Assembly: GCA_963699305.1 (NCBI GenBank)
Contig: OY969431.1
Coordinates: 1,674,001-1,738,000 of the forward strand
Origin: JBGQAS01 sp963699305
GTDB lineage: Bacteria; Chloroflexota; Anaerolineae; Anaerolineales; Anaerolineaceae
Direction: 5' to 3'
Length of the DNA stretch: 64,000 nucleotides
Translations under genes and position numbers: made by a program
Shown: positions 55,028 to 63,468 of the stretch, piece after piece
How the letters are laid out: each line of letters begins with the position of its first letter
How positions within the stretch are numbered: the first letter of the stretch is position 1
The notes under the pieces: model-generated
Databases searched by the model: none
The model's input: the letters and a program-made list of their open reading frames with translations, nothing else
What the model was told of the DNA's origin: nothing

Positions 55028-55056
55028 ACTTTAGCACAGCCACTTTAGTTCGTCAA
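55028..55056 (-). promoter_or_regulatory. Promoter of the Roadblock-V4R-glycosyltransferase operon
   Basis: On the minus strand TTGACG (55056-55051) and TAAAGT (55033-55028) are 17 bases apart. The expected start near 55021 helps decide the Roadblock start codon. The rest of the gap to the MFS gene holds nothing else I can name. Confidence 0.72.
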
Positions 55057-55249
55057 GCAATGCCCAAAGCAGCCATATTTACTTACGATTCTGTAATTTG
55101 GTGAGTGCAGTTACTAAAAATGCGGAATCGCTCATATGAAACACAAAATTGATTCAGTAGCATTGTCATGCAAACTATTGGAGTTTCAACCTCAAGTCAT
55201 TTCAGGTTCTATGGTATTATCCAATTAACTTTTCCTTTGAGATCCGATT

Positions 55250-56524
55250 TTGGCAAAATCCTCAACATCCACCAAACCACGCATTAGCGTCCGGGAAACG
55301 TTTTCAGCGCTTCAGCACCGGAATTACCGGATATGGTTCATTGGTCAGTTGATCTCACTGATCGGTACATGGATGCAATCCACGGCTCAGCAGTACTTAA
55401 TCTACGATATCACCAATTCCACCGTGCTGCTTGGTTTTGTAACATTTATGGCTGGTGTTCCCACTCTAGTGCTCACATTGCTTGGTGGTGTGATTGCCGA
55501 TCGCTTTTCCCGTCGCAACTTGATAATCGTCACACAGGCAGCCATGATGCTGCTGGCATTCATCCTGGCTGGGCTTGTGTTCTTAAATCTAATCCAATAT
55601 TGGCATATCATTATTCTGGCGACTCTACTTGGGATTGCGAATGCAATTGAAGCGCCTTCGAGGATGTCATTTGTTACTGATCTGGTGGATGACCGCAAGG
55701 ATATCTCCAACGCCATTGCCATGAATGCCGCCATGTTCAACATGGCGGTTGTCATTGGTCCGGCAGTTTCCGGCATGGTGTATTTCCTGGTTGGACCAGG
55801 CTGGTGTTTCATCATCAATGGTTTTTCCTTTGTTGCCGTCATTATTGCTTTACTCATGATCCGCATCCCACCGATCAAAAAACTGGAAACACACTCAAGT
55901 ATCTTCCGGGATATTGGCGAAGGTATACGTTACGTTTTTGCCAAACCGTTAATCCTGTGGTTGATCATCACATTGGGCGTTGTCAGTTTGATCGGATTTG
56001 GATTTGTGGCACAATCTCCTGCCTGGGCAAAGGGTGTACTTCACGGTGACGAACGCACAAATGGCTGGATGCTCACCATGCGCGGTATTGGTTCCCTGAT
56101 TGGCGCATTGGTCGTTGCAGCATTAGGTCGTCGAAAAATACACGGCAAGTTATGGGCAGCCGGTTCGATCATGCTCCCCATTGGAATTTTGCTCTTCGCC
56201 ATCATCCCCTGGCTGCCAGTTGCCAATGCGTGGATGGTAGTTGCTTCATACCTGGTTTTGATCTTTGCCGGTGTCTCATTAATGCTCATCGCCAATACCA
56301 GCAATGCCATGGTACAAACCCGGTCTTCGGATCAATTTCGCGGGCGGGTAATGGGATTGTATACCCTGATTTTTCAGGGTGGCATGCCCATCGGTTCGCT
56401 AATCATTGGGGCGGTTGCAGCAGGAGCCGGATTGCCATTGACGATACTGATCGGCGCAATCATACTTGTCCTATTTATGGGATTTGTATGGGTTTTCAAA
56501 CCAAAAATTCGCAAACTTGAATAA
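55250..56524 (+). CDS. MFS transporter (EntS/MFS_3 type)
   Basis: A 424-residue carrier with about twelve transmembrane helices. After a basic N-terminus (TFSALQHRNYRIWFIGQLISLIG) it has the MFS motif A variant GGVIADRFSRRNLIIVTQ between helices 2 and 3 and a similar internal repeat in the second half. The sequence style is that of the enterobactin-exporter-like group, which includes many uncharacterised efflux pumps. The start is a TTG at 55250. The Nudix gene starts four bases after its stop. Confidence 0.87.
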   Translation: MAKSSTSTKPRISVRETFSALQHRNYRIWFIGQLISLIGTWMQSTAQQYLIYDITNSTVLLGFVTFMAGVPTLVLTLLGGVIADRFSRRNLIIVTQAAMMLLAFILAGLVFLNLIQYWHIIILATLLGIANAIEAPSRMSFVTDLVDDRKDISNAIAMNAAMFNMAVVIGPAVSGMVYFLVGPGWCFIINGFSFVAVIIALLMIRIPPIKKLETHSSIFRDIGEGIRYVFAKPLILWLIITLGVVSLIGFGFVAQSPAWAKGVLHGDERTNGWMLTMRGIGSLIGALVVAALGRRKIHGKLWAAGSIMLPIGILLFAIIPWLPVANAWMVVASYLVLIFAGVSLMLIANTSNAMVQTRSSDQFRGRVMGLYTLIFQGGMPIGSLIIGAVAAGAGLPLTILIGAIILVLFMGFVWVFKPKIRKLE

Positions 56525-56528
56525 TCAC

Positions 56529-56987
56529 ATGACCAAACTCGTAAAGAAACGCATTCGGGTCCTTGCGCTAGGTGTTTTTTACAACAAAGGACGGATCCTT
56601 GTTTTCAAAGGTCATGACCACGAAAAAAATGAGGATTTTTTCCGCCCCCTGGGAGGAGGCATCGAGTTCGGAGAAACTGCTGCCGAGGCGCTGTCACGCG
56701 AAATCCTGGAGGAAATCGGTGCGGAGATCAGGAACATCCATTATCTCGGTTTGTTCGAAAATATTTTTAGCTTTGAAAACCAGCTGGGACATGAAATCAT
56801 CCTGATGCACGATGCTGAATTTGTAGATTCCAGCTTGTATGCCAAAGACCATATTCGGGTCAATGAAGATGATTGGCTGGAACTCGACGCAACCTGGCTG
56901 GAATTGGGCAGCCTGCAACCTAACGGAATTCCCCTTTACCCGGAAGGTTTAAAAGAAATGCTTGAAAATTTATATCAGGAGGAATGA
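56529..56987 (+). CDS. Nudix hydrolase
   Basis: A 152-residue pyrophosphohydrolase. The Nudix box is complete, GGGIEFGETAAEALSREILEEIGAE (positions about 42-66), with the REILEEIG metal-binding core. The first strand is KRIRVLALGVFYNKGRILVF. I chose the ATG at 56529, four bases after the MFS stop, over an in-frame ATG within the MFS gene. The substrate cannot be inferred. It is followed at once by mscL and probably shares its transcript. Confidence 0.88.
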   Translation: MTKLVKKRIRVLALGVFYNKGRILVFKGHDHEKNEDFFRPLGGGIEFGETAAEALSREILEEIGAEIRNIHYLGLFENIFSFENQLGHEIILMHDAEFVDSSLYAKDHIRVNEDDWLELDATWLELGSLQPNGIPLYPEGLKEMLENLYQEE

Positions 56988-56989
56988 AC

Positions 56990-57421
56990 ATGTGGAAAGA
57001 ATTTAAAAATTTTGTCATGCGCGGCAACGTCCTCGATCTCGCCATTGGCATCATTATCGGTACAGCCTTCGGCAAAATTATCACTTCATTGGTGAGTGAC
57101 ATCATCATGCCCCCCATTGGATTGCTGCTTGGAAAAGTAGACTTTTCAAATCTCTATTGGAATATTTCCGGTCAGCATATTGTGAATCTCACTGATGCGC
57201 AAACCAAAGGGCTTGCCACCATCAATTATGGCATCTTTCTGAATACTATCATCAACTTTATCATTGTTGGTTTCACGGTGTTCCTTCTCATCAAAGGTTT
57301 CAATAAATTGTCAAAGAAACCCACAAAACCTGCAGATCCGACCACCAAAGAATGTCCTTTTTGTTTTACAACGATTTCCATTAAAGCAAGCCGTTGTCCC
57401 AACTGCACATCAAAATTGTAG
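56990..57421 (+). CDS. mscL: Large-conductance mechanosensitive channel with C-terminal zinc ribbon
   Basis: Opens under membrane tension to release solutes in osmotic downshock. The 143-residue protein has the N-terminal amphipathic helix and TM1 (KEFKNFVMRGNVLDLAIGIIIGTAFGKIITSLV), the loop SDIIMPPIGLLLGKVDFSNL, and TM2 (INYGIFLNTIINFIIVGFTVFLLI). The usual C-terminal helical bundle is replaced or followed by a zinc ribbon, CPFC-x11-CPNC, at the very end. AGGAGG is seven bases before the ATG at 56990, a better spacing than for the ATG at 56984 that overlaps the Nudix stop. Confidence 0.93.
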   Translation: MWKEFKNFVMRGNVLDLAIGIIIGTAFGKIITSLVSDIIMPPIGLLLGKVDFSNLYWNISGQHIVNLTDAQTKGLATINYGIFLNTIINFIIVGFTVFLLIKGFNKLSKKPTKPADPTTKECPFCFTTISIKASRCPNCTSKL

Positions 57422-57473
57422 TCACCATTTTCTATCAATTCGTTTTTTGCCTTGAAAAAGGATTTTTACATCG

Positions 57474-58355
57474 ATGAATAATCGCGTTTCCTCCCGCATC
57501 AAGGCAGACCTTACCCTATTCTTTGTTGCAATTGTCTGGGGAAGCGGATTCATTGCCCAGCGTCTGGTCGCCAACAAAGTAGGCGTATTCGTGTTCAACG
57601 GGATCCGGTTTTTGGTTGGCGCATTGTGTTTGCTGGCGATCATTGGTTTCCGTTTCACCATTAAAAAAGATCAGGTCCGTTGGGTATTATTGGCTGGGTT
57701 ATTGTTATTCGCCGGTAGTGCTTTGCAACAAGCGGGCATCCGCACTACTACTGCGGGAAACGCCGGTTTCATCACCGGAACATACGTGGTGATAATCCCG
57801 CTATTTATGGCAATTTTTTGGCACGAAAAACTGCACCTTATTTCCGTTCTGGCTGCTTTGCTTGCATGTGCAGGACTCGGTTTGCTGAGCATCACCGGGA
57901 AATTAACCATAAATCCCGGAGATATCCTTGAATTCCTGGGTGCCATCCTCTGGGCATTGCATGTCATTGTCGTAGGATTGTCAGTCCAAAAAATGGGTTT
58001 CTTGGAATTTTCCATTGGTCAGTTCCTGATCGTTGCGGTATTGGATTGTATCTGCGGCTTGGTGTTTGAGTTGAAAACATTCGTCAACGTTCCTTCAACT
58101 CTGCCACTCATCTTGTATGCAGGAATTTTTTCCATCGCGATGGGATTTACGCTTCAAGCCCTTGCTCAGAAAAATACACCCCCTTCGGATGCATCATTGA
58201 TTTTGAGCCTGGAAGCAGTGTTTGCAGCAGTTTTTGGCTATATCCTTTTACATGAACATCTGACACCAATCCAATGGCTGGGATGTGCATTGATCCTTGC
58301 CGCGATCTTAATTTCTCAGATTCGGGTGAAATTCCAGGTAAAAAAATCCGCCTAA
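57474..58355 (+). CDS. EamA/DMT-family transporter
   Basis: A 293-residue protein with ten predicted membrane helices in two EamA repeats (ADLTLFFVAIVWGSGFIAQRLV starting the first; GDILEFLGAILWALHVIVVGLSV starting the second). The conserved ends ASLILSLEAVFAAVFGYILLHE and LGCALILAAILIS are typical. Family members export amino acids, nucleosides or drugs; the substrate is unknown. The final codons lie within the hairpin that terminates the convergent UbiA gene. Confidence 0.9.
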   Translation: MNNRVSSRIKADLTLFFVAIVWGSGFIAQRLVANKVGVFVFNGIRFLVGALCLLAIIGFRFTIKKDQVRWVLLAGLLLFAGSALQQAGIRTTTAGNAGFITGTYVVIIPLFMAIFWHEKLHLISVLAALLACAGLGLLSITGKLTINPGDILEFLGAILWALHVIVVGLSVQKMGFLEFSIGQFLIVAVLDCICGLVFELKTFVNVPSTLPLILYAGIFSIAMGFTLQALAQKNTPPSDASLILSLEAVFAAVFGYILLHEHLTPIQWLGCALILAAILISQIRVKFQVKKSA

Positions 58356-58371
58356 GCATACGCTCAGGCGG
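58340..58371 (-). terminator. Terminator of the UbiA gene, overlapping the EamA stop
   Basis: On the minus strand CCGCCTGAGC and GCTTAGGCGG pair over 10 bp (one G-U) around GTAT, followed by ATTTTTTT. It may also slow plus-strand transcription from the EamA gene. Confidence 0.88.
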
Positions 58372-58377
58372 TATTGT

Positions 58378-59280
58378 TCAAAGACGCAACATGACCCGTG
58401 CCCAAGGTGCCACAAACTGTACCAGCAAGGATAATGCCGCTGCAATCTCTAAAGGCTTCTGCAATGATTCCTGCAGCTTGATGGCATTGCGATGCCGTCT
58501 GAATTGAATCACCGGAATAATAAGGAGCACAACTGCCAGTCCAATCGTCATATAGCATACCCAAGGGGCAATTAATTTACCGATGAAAAGCATGTAAATC
58601 GCAGATGCAATGCCCAAGACCATCACACTGATCATGATCCAGTACGTTGGTTTGGGTCCCAATAGCGCAGCGGTATGTCGAAGACCGGCTTTCAAGTCTC
58701 CATCCAGATCGCGGATTTCGTTGAACAACTCACCGTACAGGCTTACACACGTGACGAACATGAACGGAAAAAACCAGCGGTCAAAGGATGCCAGGTTAAA
58801 GGCAAAGTAAGCAGCAAGATACTGCAGACCTGCAAGCATCATGCAATGAGAAAGCATGTCGATGATCGGTAAATTTTTAAAACGCACGCCGCGCCACGAA
58901 TAAAAGAATCCAAGGAACAGGCAAATCATACCCATGATGAACGGCACCAAACCAACCAGCAAGTATAGAAACGCAGCCACTACAGCCACCAGCCATGATG
59001 CCCGCCAGGCAGTACGGCGGGAAAGATCATTGGAAGAAACGGGATTTCGTTTTATCTTTTCCGGGTTCAGGGCATCATCCGGCGCATCTTCCACATCATT
59101 GATCATGAAAGAAAATGCCACGGCACATATATTGGCAAATAAAACCGCCAGCAGCTTTAAACCAAAATATCCGTATGAAGCTGTAGCACCAAGCAGGGTA
59201 GTAACGGTTACAAAGAATAAATATTCTTTGAACCGGGATAATCTCACCAGACCATCAAGTTTTCGTTTCAATTCTCTCAT
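58378..59280 (-). CDS. UbiA-family prenyltransferase
   Basis: A 300-residue membrane enzyme with about eight to nine helices that attaches prenyl chains to an aromatic or other acceptor. Both Asp-rich sites are visible, though the first is a variant: NDVEDAPDDALNP (about residues 61-73) and NEIRDLDGDLKAG (about 188-200). The group includes menaquinone, heme O and archaeal-type lipid enzymes. No quinone biosynthesis gene is adjacent, so the acceptor is open. Intact. Confidence 0.88.
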   Translation of the reverse strand: MRELKRKLDGLVRLSRFKEYLFFVTVTTLLGATASYGYFGLKLLAVLFANICAVAFSFMINDVEDAPDDALNPEKIKRNPVSSNDLSRRTAWRASWLVAVVAAFLYLLVGLVPFIMGMICLFLGFFYSWRGVRFKNLPIIDMLSHCMMLAGLQYLAAYFAFNLASFDRWFFPFMFVTCVSLYGELFNEIRDLDGDLKAGLRHTAALLGPKPTYWIMISVMVLGIASAIYMLFIGKLIAPWVCYMTIGLAVVLLIIPVIQFRRHRNAIKLQESLQKPLEIAAALSLLVQFVAPWARVMLRL

Positions 59281-59387
59281 CGACGTTAAATGGGGATAAA
59301 TTAGATTGACAATATTCTAACATATCTAACACCGAACTAAGCAACTCGTTCTGCAGAGTTCAATAAACATGTTAATGAAACCTTAAC

Positions 59388-59416
59388 TTGCTTCAATCCT
59401 TGTTTTTTCATACAAT
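59388..59416 (+). promoter_or_regulatory. Promoter of the zinc-ribbon membrane protein gene
   Basis: TTGCTT (59388-59393) and TACAAT (59411-59416), spacer 17 bases, with a GAAAGGAG ribosome site further on at 59441-59448. Confidence 0.65.
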
Positions 59417-59457
59417 GAAGGTAAGAACGATTTTCTTCCCATGAAAGGAGTTTTAGT

Positions 59458-60369
59458 ATGGATTCCACTGTAGTGTGTTCGAATTGTAAAACAGTCAATC
59501 CGATCAGCAATCTTTTTTGCCAGACATGTGGTGCCAGACTGGATGGTCCAAAGGCTAGTGCAGTCACACCTCCTCCTCCCATCCCCACAGCGGTTGTTCC
59601 CCCGCCAATGAAAACCGTGCCTGCTGCAGTACCTCCTGTTCCCGCGGCTGCCCCAACTGTTGTACCACTTCCCCCGTCCCCACCTGGACCCTTGGCGCAA
59701 TCATTTGGAAAATTAGGATTCAAAGTGGATGAATACAGCGATATCGTGATTGATTCTGCCAATAAATCCGATAAAGTAAATTCTGAATTCGTTAAATCCA
59801 TGCAAGCGAAACAAATCCCGCAGGTAAACATCGGCAAGTCCGTCTTTACTGCGGGTGGTAAAAAGCGCACCTTTCACACCATCACTTCCCCTTCTGGTGT
59901 GACCCTGCTTGCCAACATCCTGCCTTTTGGAAAAGATCTATTGCTGGGTTGGGAAATGTATGTAAAACGGACTATACGCTGGTTGACCCTGGCAATCATC
60001 GGCGGCGCTGCCCTCATCCTGCCAATTTTTTCCGCTCTGCAAGGTGGCTTGGGATATGGGATCGTTTTCGTGTTTGCTTCCTACTGGACAATGCTCTTCA
60101 CCATCCTATTGATAGCGAGTCTAGGAGTGCTGCTTTTCGGTAAACTTCTAAAAGATGAATGGCTCTATTTGTTCGTTGAGGATCTTGATCCAATCGCCTG
60201 GGAGGATGCCATTGCCTTGCAACTTGCCGTGCATGATGCTTTATTGGATGCAATGGATTCCGCATCCATGGAGCCTGAAATTAAACCGATGGTTAAAACT
60301 CCATCAAAACAAGCTGTCAGACCAGCTGTTAAAACAAAACCTGCGACTAAGCCGGCCAAGAAGAAATAA
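59458..60369 (+). CDS. Zinc-ribbon, Pro/Ala-linker, two-helix membrane protein of unknown function
   Basis: A 303-residue protein I do not recognise. It starts with a zinc ribbon (CSNC-x12-CQTC, residues 7-24), then about 55 residues rich in Pro, Ala and Val (residues 36-82). A soluble region of about 80 residues (FGKLGFKVDEYSDIVID) follows, then two membrane helices (about 175-225: LTLAIIGGAALILPIF and FTILLIASLGVLLFGKLL). The end is a Lys/Pro/Ala-rich tail (KTKPATKPAKKK). The zinc ribbon plus linker is a common cytoplasmic add-on in monoderm membrane proteins. A clean promoter and terminator make it a single-gene unit. Confidence 0.75.
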   Translation: MDSTVVCSNCKTVNPISNLFCQTCGARLDGPKASAVTPPPPIPTAVVPPPMKTVPAAVPPVPAAAPTVVPLPPSPPGPLAQSFGKLGFKVDEYSDIVIDSANKSDKVNSEFVKSMQAKQIPQVNIGKSVFTAGGKKRTFHTITSPSGVTLLANILPFGKDLLLGWEMYVKRTIRWLTLAIIGGAALILPIFSALQGGLGYGIVFVFASYWTMLFTILLIASLGVLLFGKLLKDEWLYLFVEDLDPIAWEDAIALQLAVHDALLDAMDSASMEPEIKPMVKTPSKQAVRPAVKTKPATKPAKKK

Positions 60370-60394
60370 TAGACTTCATCAAATTCTTACGAGA

Positions 60395-60427
60395 CGACAT
60401 CCCAAGATAACTGGGATGTCGTTTTTT
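60395..60427 (+). terminator. Terminator after the zinc-ribbon protein gene
   Basis: CGACATCCCA (60395-60404) and TGGGATGTCG (60412-60421) pair perfectly over 10 bp, followed by six T. Confidence 0.93.
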
Positions 60428-60491
60428 ATCCCTCCGGTGCCATAAAATTGATGTAGAATTGGTGGGTTCAATTTTGTTTCAGGAGTCGAGA

Positions 60492-61817
60492 ATGTCTTTT
60501 ATTCCTAAAAAGTTGTTTAGAATCATGGTTGTCTGTTGCGGAACCCTCATTACGGTAGGTCTGTTATCCGCTTGCACATCTAAATCCATCCCCATCATCA
60601 CCGGCTCGTGGAAGGACTTGCAATCTCCGCTGCAAACCTTATCAGAATTGAATTCCTCGTCGAAATCATTTCTCCCACTCGTTGAAAATGCTCCCAAGAT
60701 ATCCATCGCCCGAACTGCGATGTTCCATAATTTTAGCCTCCCGGTTTCCCGTGATGGAAATTGGATCGCATATTATCTGCAGGATGATGAAGGTGCATTT
60801 TCGATGGAAATTCATCCGACTGCAAATAATACCTCCGCTGAGATCATTTCAGCTCCCCTTGGTTCATCGATATCGCGTTCACGTGAAGGCTTTTCCGGAA
60901 ACGGAAAATATTTTGCCTTTACCATTCAGGATCTGGATACCAAGAAACAGAAGATCCAGCTGGTCAACCTGGCAAAGCAGCAATTGCTTGATCCGATTGA
61001 AAATACCTTTTTCATTGATTTTGATTCGACCAGCGAAAAGATCTACGCACTAGCCCTCGATGATACCAATAAGGTCACAGGGATTGTCAGCGTGCGTATC
61101 TCAGACAGGAGCATGGAAGCGCTTTATCAACCAAGCGAAACGGAAAATATTGGCTTTGCCTTCATATCCCCTGATGAGCAATGGGTCATTTACTGTGATT
61201 ACATCAGTAAGACCCTGTTCCAGGCGCCAATCAGTGGCGGAGCTTCGACACTAATTTATCAATATACCGGTTCGACGCCATCCGCAAATTACGATCCATT
61301 TGGGAACTACCTGGTTGTGATCGATACTTCATCAGATTCCACAACGGTAAAATTGTACAATCATAATTTTTCAAACATTTATACGTTGAAAGGTATGGGA
61401 TCAAGTGAGATGAGCTATTCTGAAAATGGTGTATATCTTGTCTATCAACTCTATGGGGAAAATTCCATGGATTTGTATGTGACAAATTTTAAAGAAGGTT
61501 CTTATCATCTCCAGGCTAACACCGGTCAACTGTATCGGACAGAAATATCCCCCGATCAAAAGTATTTGGTATTCATTTCCTATGCATACTACGATGAAAA
61601 TCAAGGGGATTTGTATGTCGCTCCCCTAACAACGTTCGCTTCAACAAAGATTTCCTCAAACGTGACATCCTTCACTTTCATCCAGGACGATTCACTGCTC
61701 TTTACCACCATCGACAAGACGAATAATCAGAGTTCCATTTACCAAAACACGTTGGGTGAGACAGATATCAACCTGCTGATTGGTCCCTCCACGGGCGTGA
61801 TCACGATCATCAATTGA
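60492..61817 (+). CDS. Lipoprotein with TolB-like beta-propeller
   Basis: A 441-residue predicted lipoprotein. The signal peptide has a basic start, hydrophobic core and the lipobox LLSAC (cysteine near residue 28). The rest consists of repeated PD40/WD40-like units such as VSRDGNWIAYYLQDDEG, FSGNGKYFAFTIQ, ISPDEQWVIYCDY and ISPDQKYLVFISYAYYD, forming a beta-propeller. I chose the ATG at 60492 after AGGAG. Lipid-anchored in contrast to the Thr-stalked propeller at 43.8 kb. The binding partner is unknown; there is no Pal or TolA here. Confidence 0.82.
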   Translation: MSFIPKKLFRIMVVCCGTLITVGLLSACTSKSIPIITGSWKDLQSPLQTLSELNSSSKSFLPLVENAPKISIARTAMFHNFSLPVSRDGNWIAYYLQDDEGAFSMEIHPTANNTSAEIISAPLGSSISRSREGFSGNGKYFAFTIQDLDTKKQKIQLVNLAKQQLLDPIENTFFIDFDSTSEKIYALALDDTNKVTGIVSVRISDRSMEALYQPSETENIGFAFISPDEQWVIYCDYISKTLFQAPISGGASTLIYQYTGSTPSANYDPFGNYLVVIDTSSDSTTVKLYNHNFSNIYTLKGMGSSEMSYSENGVYLVYQLYGENSMDLYVTNFKEGSYHLQANTGQLYRTEISPDQKYLVFISYAYYDENQGDLYVAPLTTFASTKISSNVTSFTFIQDDSLLFTTIDKTNNQSSIYQNTLGETDINLLIGPSTGVITIIN

Positions 61818-61858
61818 TAATAAAAACCTGCGAGAAAAAATCGCAGGTTTTTATTATC
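61816..61858. terminator. 18-bp perfect bidirectional terminator
   Basis: GATAATAAAAACCTGCGA (61816-61833) and its exact complement (61841-61858) surround GAAAAAA. It overlaps the stop codons of both convergent genes. The A- and T-rich outer arms supply U-runs in both directions. Confidence 0.9.
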
Positions 61859-62627
61859 ATTTCCAATTTGATAATCGACTAGGCAATTCTGCCAACCTTG
61901 AAATCGTGGCATCGGGCGTGATATGCGATAGATGTGCCCGGTTTTGAAAATTGTCTGCCCATCGATTGATCCAGATGCTCTTCATTCCGATTTCTTTGGC
62001 ACCCTTGATATCCGCATCCACGGTATCACCGATCATGATCGCACGTTCCACGGGCAATTTGAAATACGCAAGCGCTTTTTGGAACATGTCAGGATGTGGT
62101 TTGCGCAAGCCTTCTTTGGCAGAAACAAGGGTTAGATCGAAATATTCATACAGACTGCCTTTTTCCATCAAACGGACGACGTTGTCGTAATCGGATGCGT
62201 TGGATATGATGCACATGGCATAACCTTGAGCATCCAACTCCTTCAGAGTTGCCAGTGTGTCATCACCCAATTGCCAGTGCGATTCGTATACATTCAGCAT
62301 TGTGTGAATGGCAATTTTTATATGCGCATCCGTAATATCATTCAAACCAACCTGTTCCAATGTTGACCTCAGGATGGAGTCCGTTGTGCGTTCATGTAGA
62401 TCGACCACACGTTCATCAAATGCGCTGTTCTCGAGGTCGAATAACCTTTTTGCCAATGATTCCTTATCCACCCGGTAGCCTAAATTTGTCAATTGTTGGA
62501 ACAATGCCTCATCTGCGATGGGTTTGATCCGGACAAATTCGCTATCAAAATACAATAATGTGGCGCCAAGGTCGAATAGCAAAAGGTCAAATTTACGCTT
62601 GATATTTCTTTTGGTATTTCGAGTCAT
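61857..62627 (-). CDS. HAD-superfamily hydrolase
   Basis: A 256-residue phosphatase-type protein. Motif I is FDLGATLLY, with the nucleophile Asp but Gly where the usual acid/base Asp (DxD) sits two residues later. Motif II is CIISNAS, motif III the Lys in EGLRKPHPDMF, and motif IV IGDTVDADIKGAKEIG. The helical cap lies between motifs I and II, as in subfamily I. The DxG variant is also seen in other HAD proteins, so activity cannot be excluded. The substrate is unknown. It converges on the propeller lipoprotein. Confidence 0.85.
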   Translation of the reverse strand: MTRNTKRNIKRKFDLLLFDLGATLLYFDSEFVRIKPIADEALFQQLTNLGYRVDKESLAKRLFDLENSAFDERVVDLHERTTDSILRSTLEQVGLNDITDAHIKIAIHTMLNVYESHWQLGDDTLATLKELDAQGYAMCIISNASDYDNVVRLMEKGSLYEYFDLTLVSAKEGLRKPHPDMFQKALAYFKLPVERAIMIGDTVDADIKGAKEIGMKSIWINRWADNFQNRAHLSHITPDATISRLAELPSRLSNWK

Positions 62628-62685
62628 ACATTTTCCCCTAGTAGAGCATTTGTCATGCTTCTTTGACCATCATCTTGTGTTGAAG

Positions 62686-63459
62686 TTATCCACCTTTTAG
62701 ATAAATCCCCTGAGGATCCAGATCGCGCAGGATCTGCAATTCATTTTCAGTGGGGATTTCTGTATCCTTAATTATCGCACATTTTTTGATATTCCAACCG
62801 GTATTTGTTAGAATTTGTTCAAATGACACGCCGGGGTGCAGGGAGGATAGGACCATTTCTCCATTCTCATCCGGTTCCAGAATGCCAAGATCGGTTACAA
62901 CTGCCAGAGGTCCTTTTCCACGAACACTGGTCTCCTCACGCTGCTTGCGACCTCCGAGAAAACCCATGGATGTTCCAAAATCCACCTTTTCAGGAAATCG
63001 TCGTTTCTGATGTGGGGTGATGATGTAACACCGATTTGCCCAAGCAGCAATTTCCTGAGAGCCCCCCGAGCCAGGCAGACGGACTTTAGGATGGGCATAC
63101 TCACCAATGACGGTTGCATTGATGTTCCCGAATTTATCGATCTGTGCTCCTCCTAAAAAGCCCACATCGACATTACCTCGCTGCAAGTAGAACGCAAAAA
63201 TATCGTACATGCTGCAAACGGCTGCAGCACCGCTCACCAGAGTTGGATCTCCAATGGATAAGGGTAAGCGTGATGGGCGTGCACCGATCACTCCTGCTTC
63301 GTAGATCATTTGGAGATTGGGAGCATGGGTGCGCATGGCAAGGTTGCATGCCAGGTTCGGTAATCCAACCCCAACGAATACACGTTCCCCATCCTTCAGC
63401 AGCCTTGCTGCGTTAACGCACATCAATTCGGCAGAAGAGTAATTGTTTGTCATCATCAT
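62686..63459 (-). CDS. CoA-transferase subunit B (glutaconate-CoA-transferase type)
   Basis: The beta subunit of a class I CoA-transferase, 257 residues. It shows VGVGLPNLACNLAM, MIYEAGVIGARPSRLPLSIGD with the likely catalytic Glu in YEAG, FLGGAQIDKFGNINATVIG and LPGSGGSQEIAAWAN. This resembles GctB and the related IpdB ring-cleavage hydrolases. Three ATG codons in a row occur at 63459-63451; the exact start is uncertain. It follows subunit A by nine bases. Substrate could be a dicarboxylic or branched acyl-CoA. Confidence 0.87.
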   Translation of the reverse strand: MMMTNNYSSAELMCVNAARLLKDGERVFVGVGLPNLACNLAMRTHAPNLQMIYEAGVIGARPSRLPLSIGDPTLVSGAAAVCSMYDIFAFYLQRGNVDVGFLGGAQIDKFGNINATVIGEYAHPKVRLPGSGGSQEIAAWANRCYIITPHQKRRFPEKVDFGTSMGFLGGRKQREETSVRGKGPLAVVTDLGILEPDENGEMVLSSLHPGVSFEQILTNTGWNIKKCAIIKDTEIPTENELQILRDLDPQGIYLKGG

Positions 63460-63468
63460 CCGTTTCTT

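Noticed and set aside
59337..59870. Minus-strand frame of 177 residues, Gly-rich
   Set aside because: It is antisense to the Pro/Ala linker of the zinc-ribbon protein and has no own ribosome site or motif.
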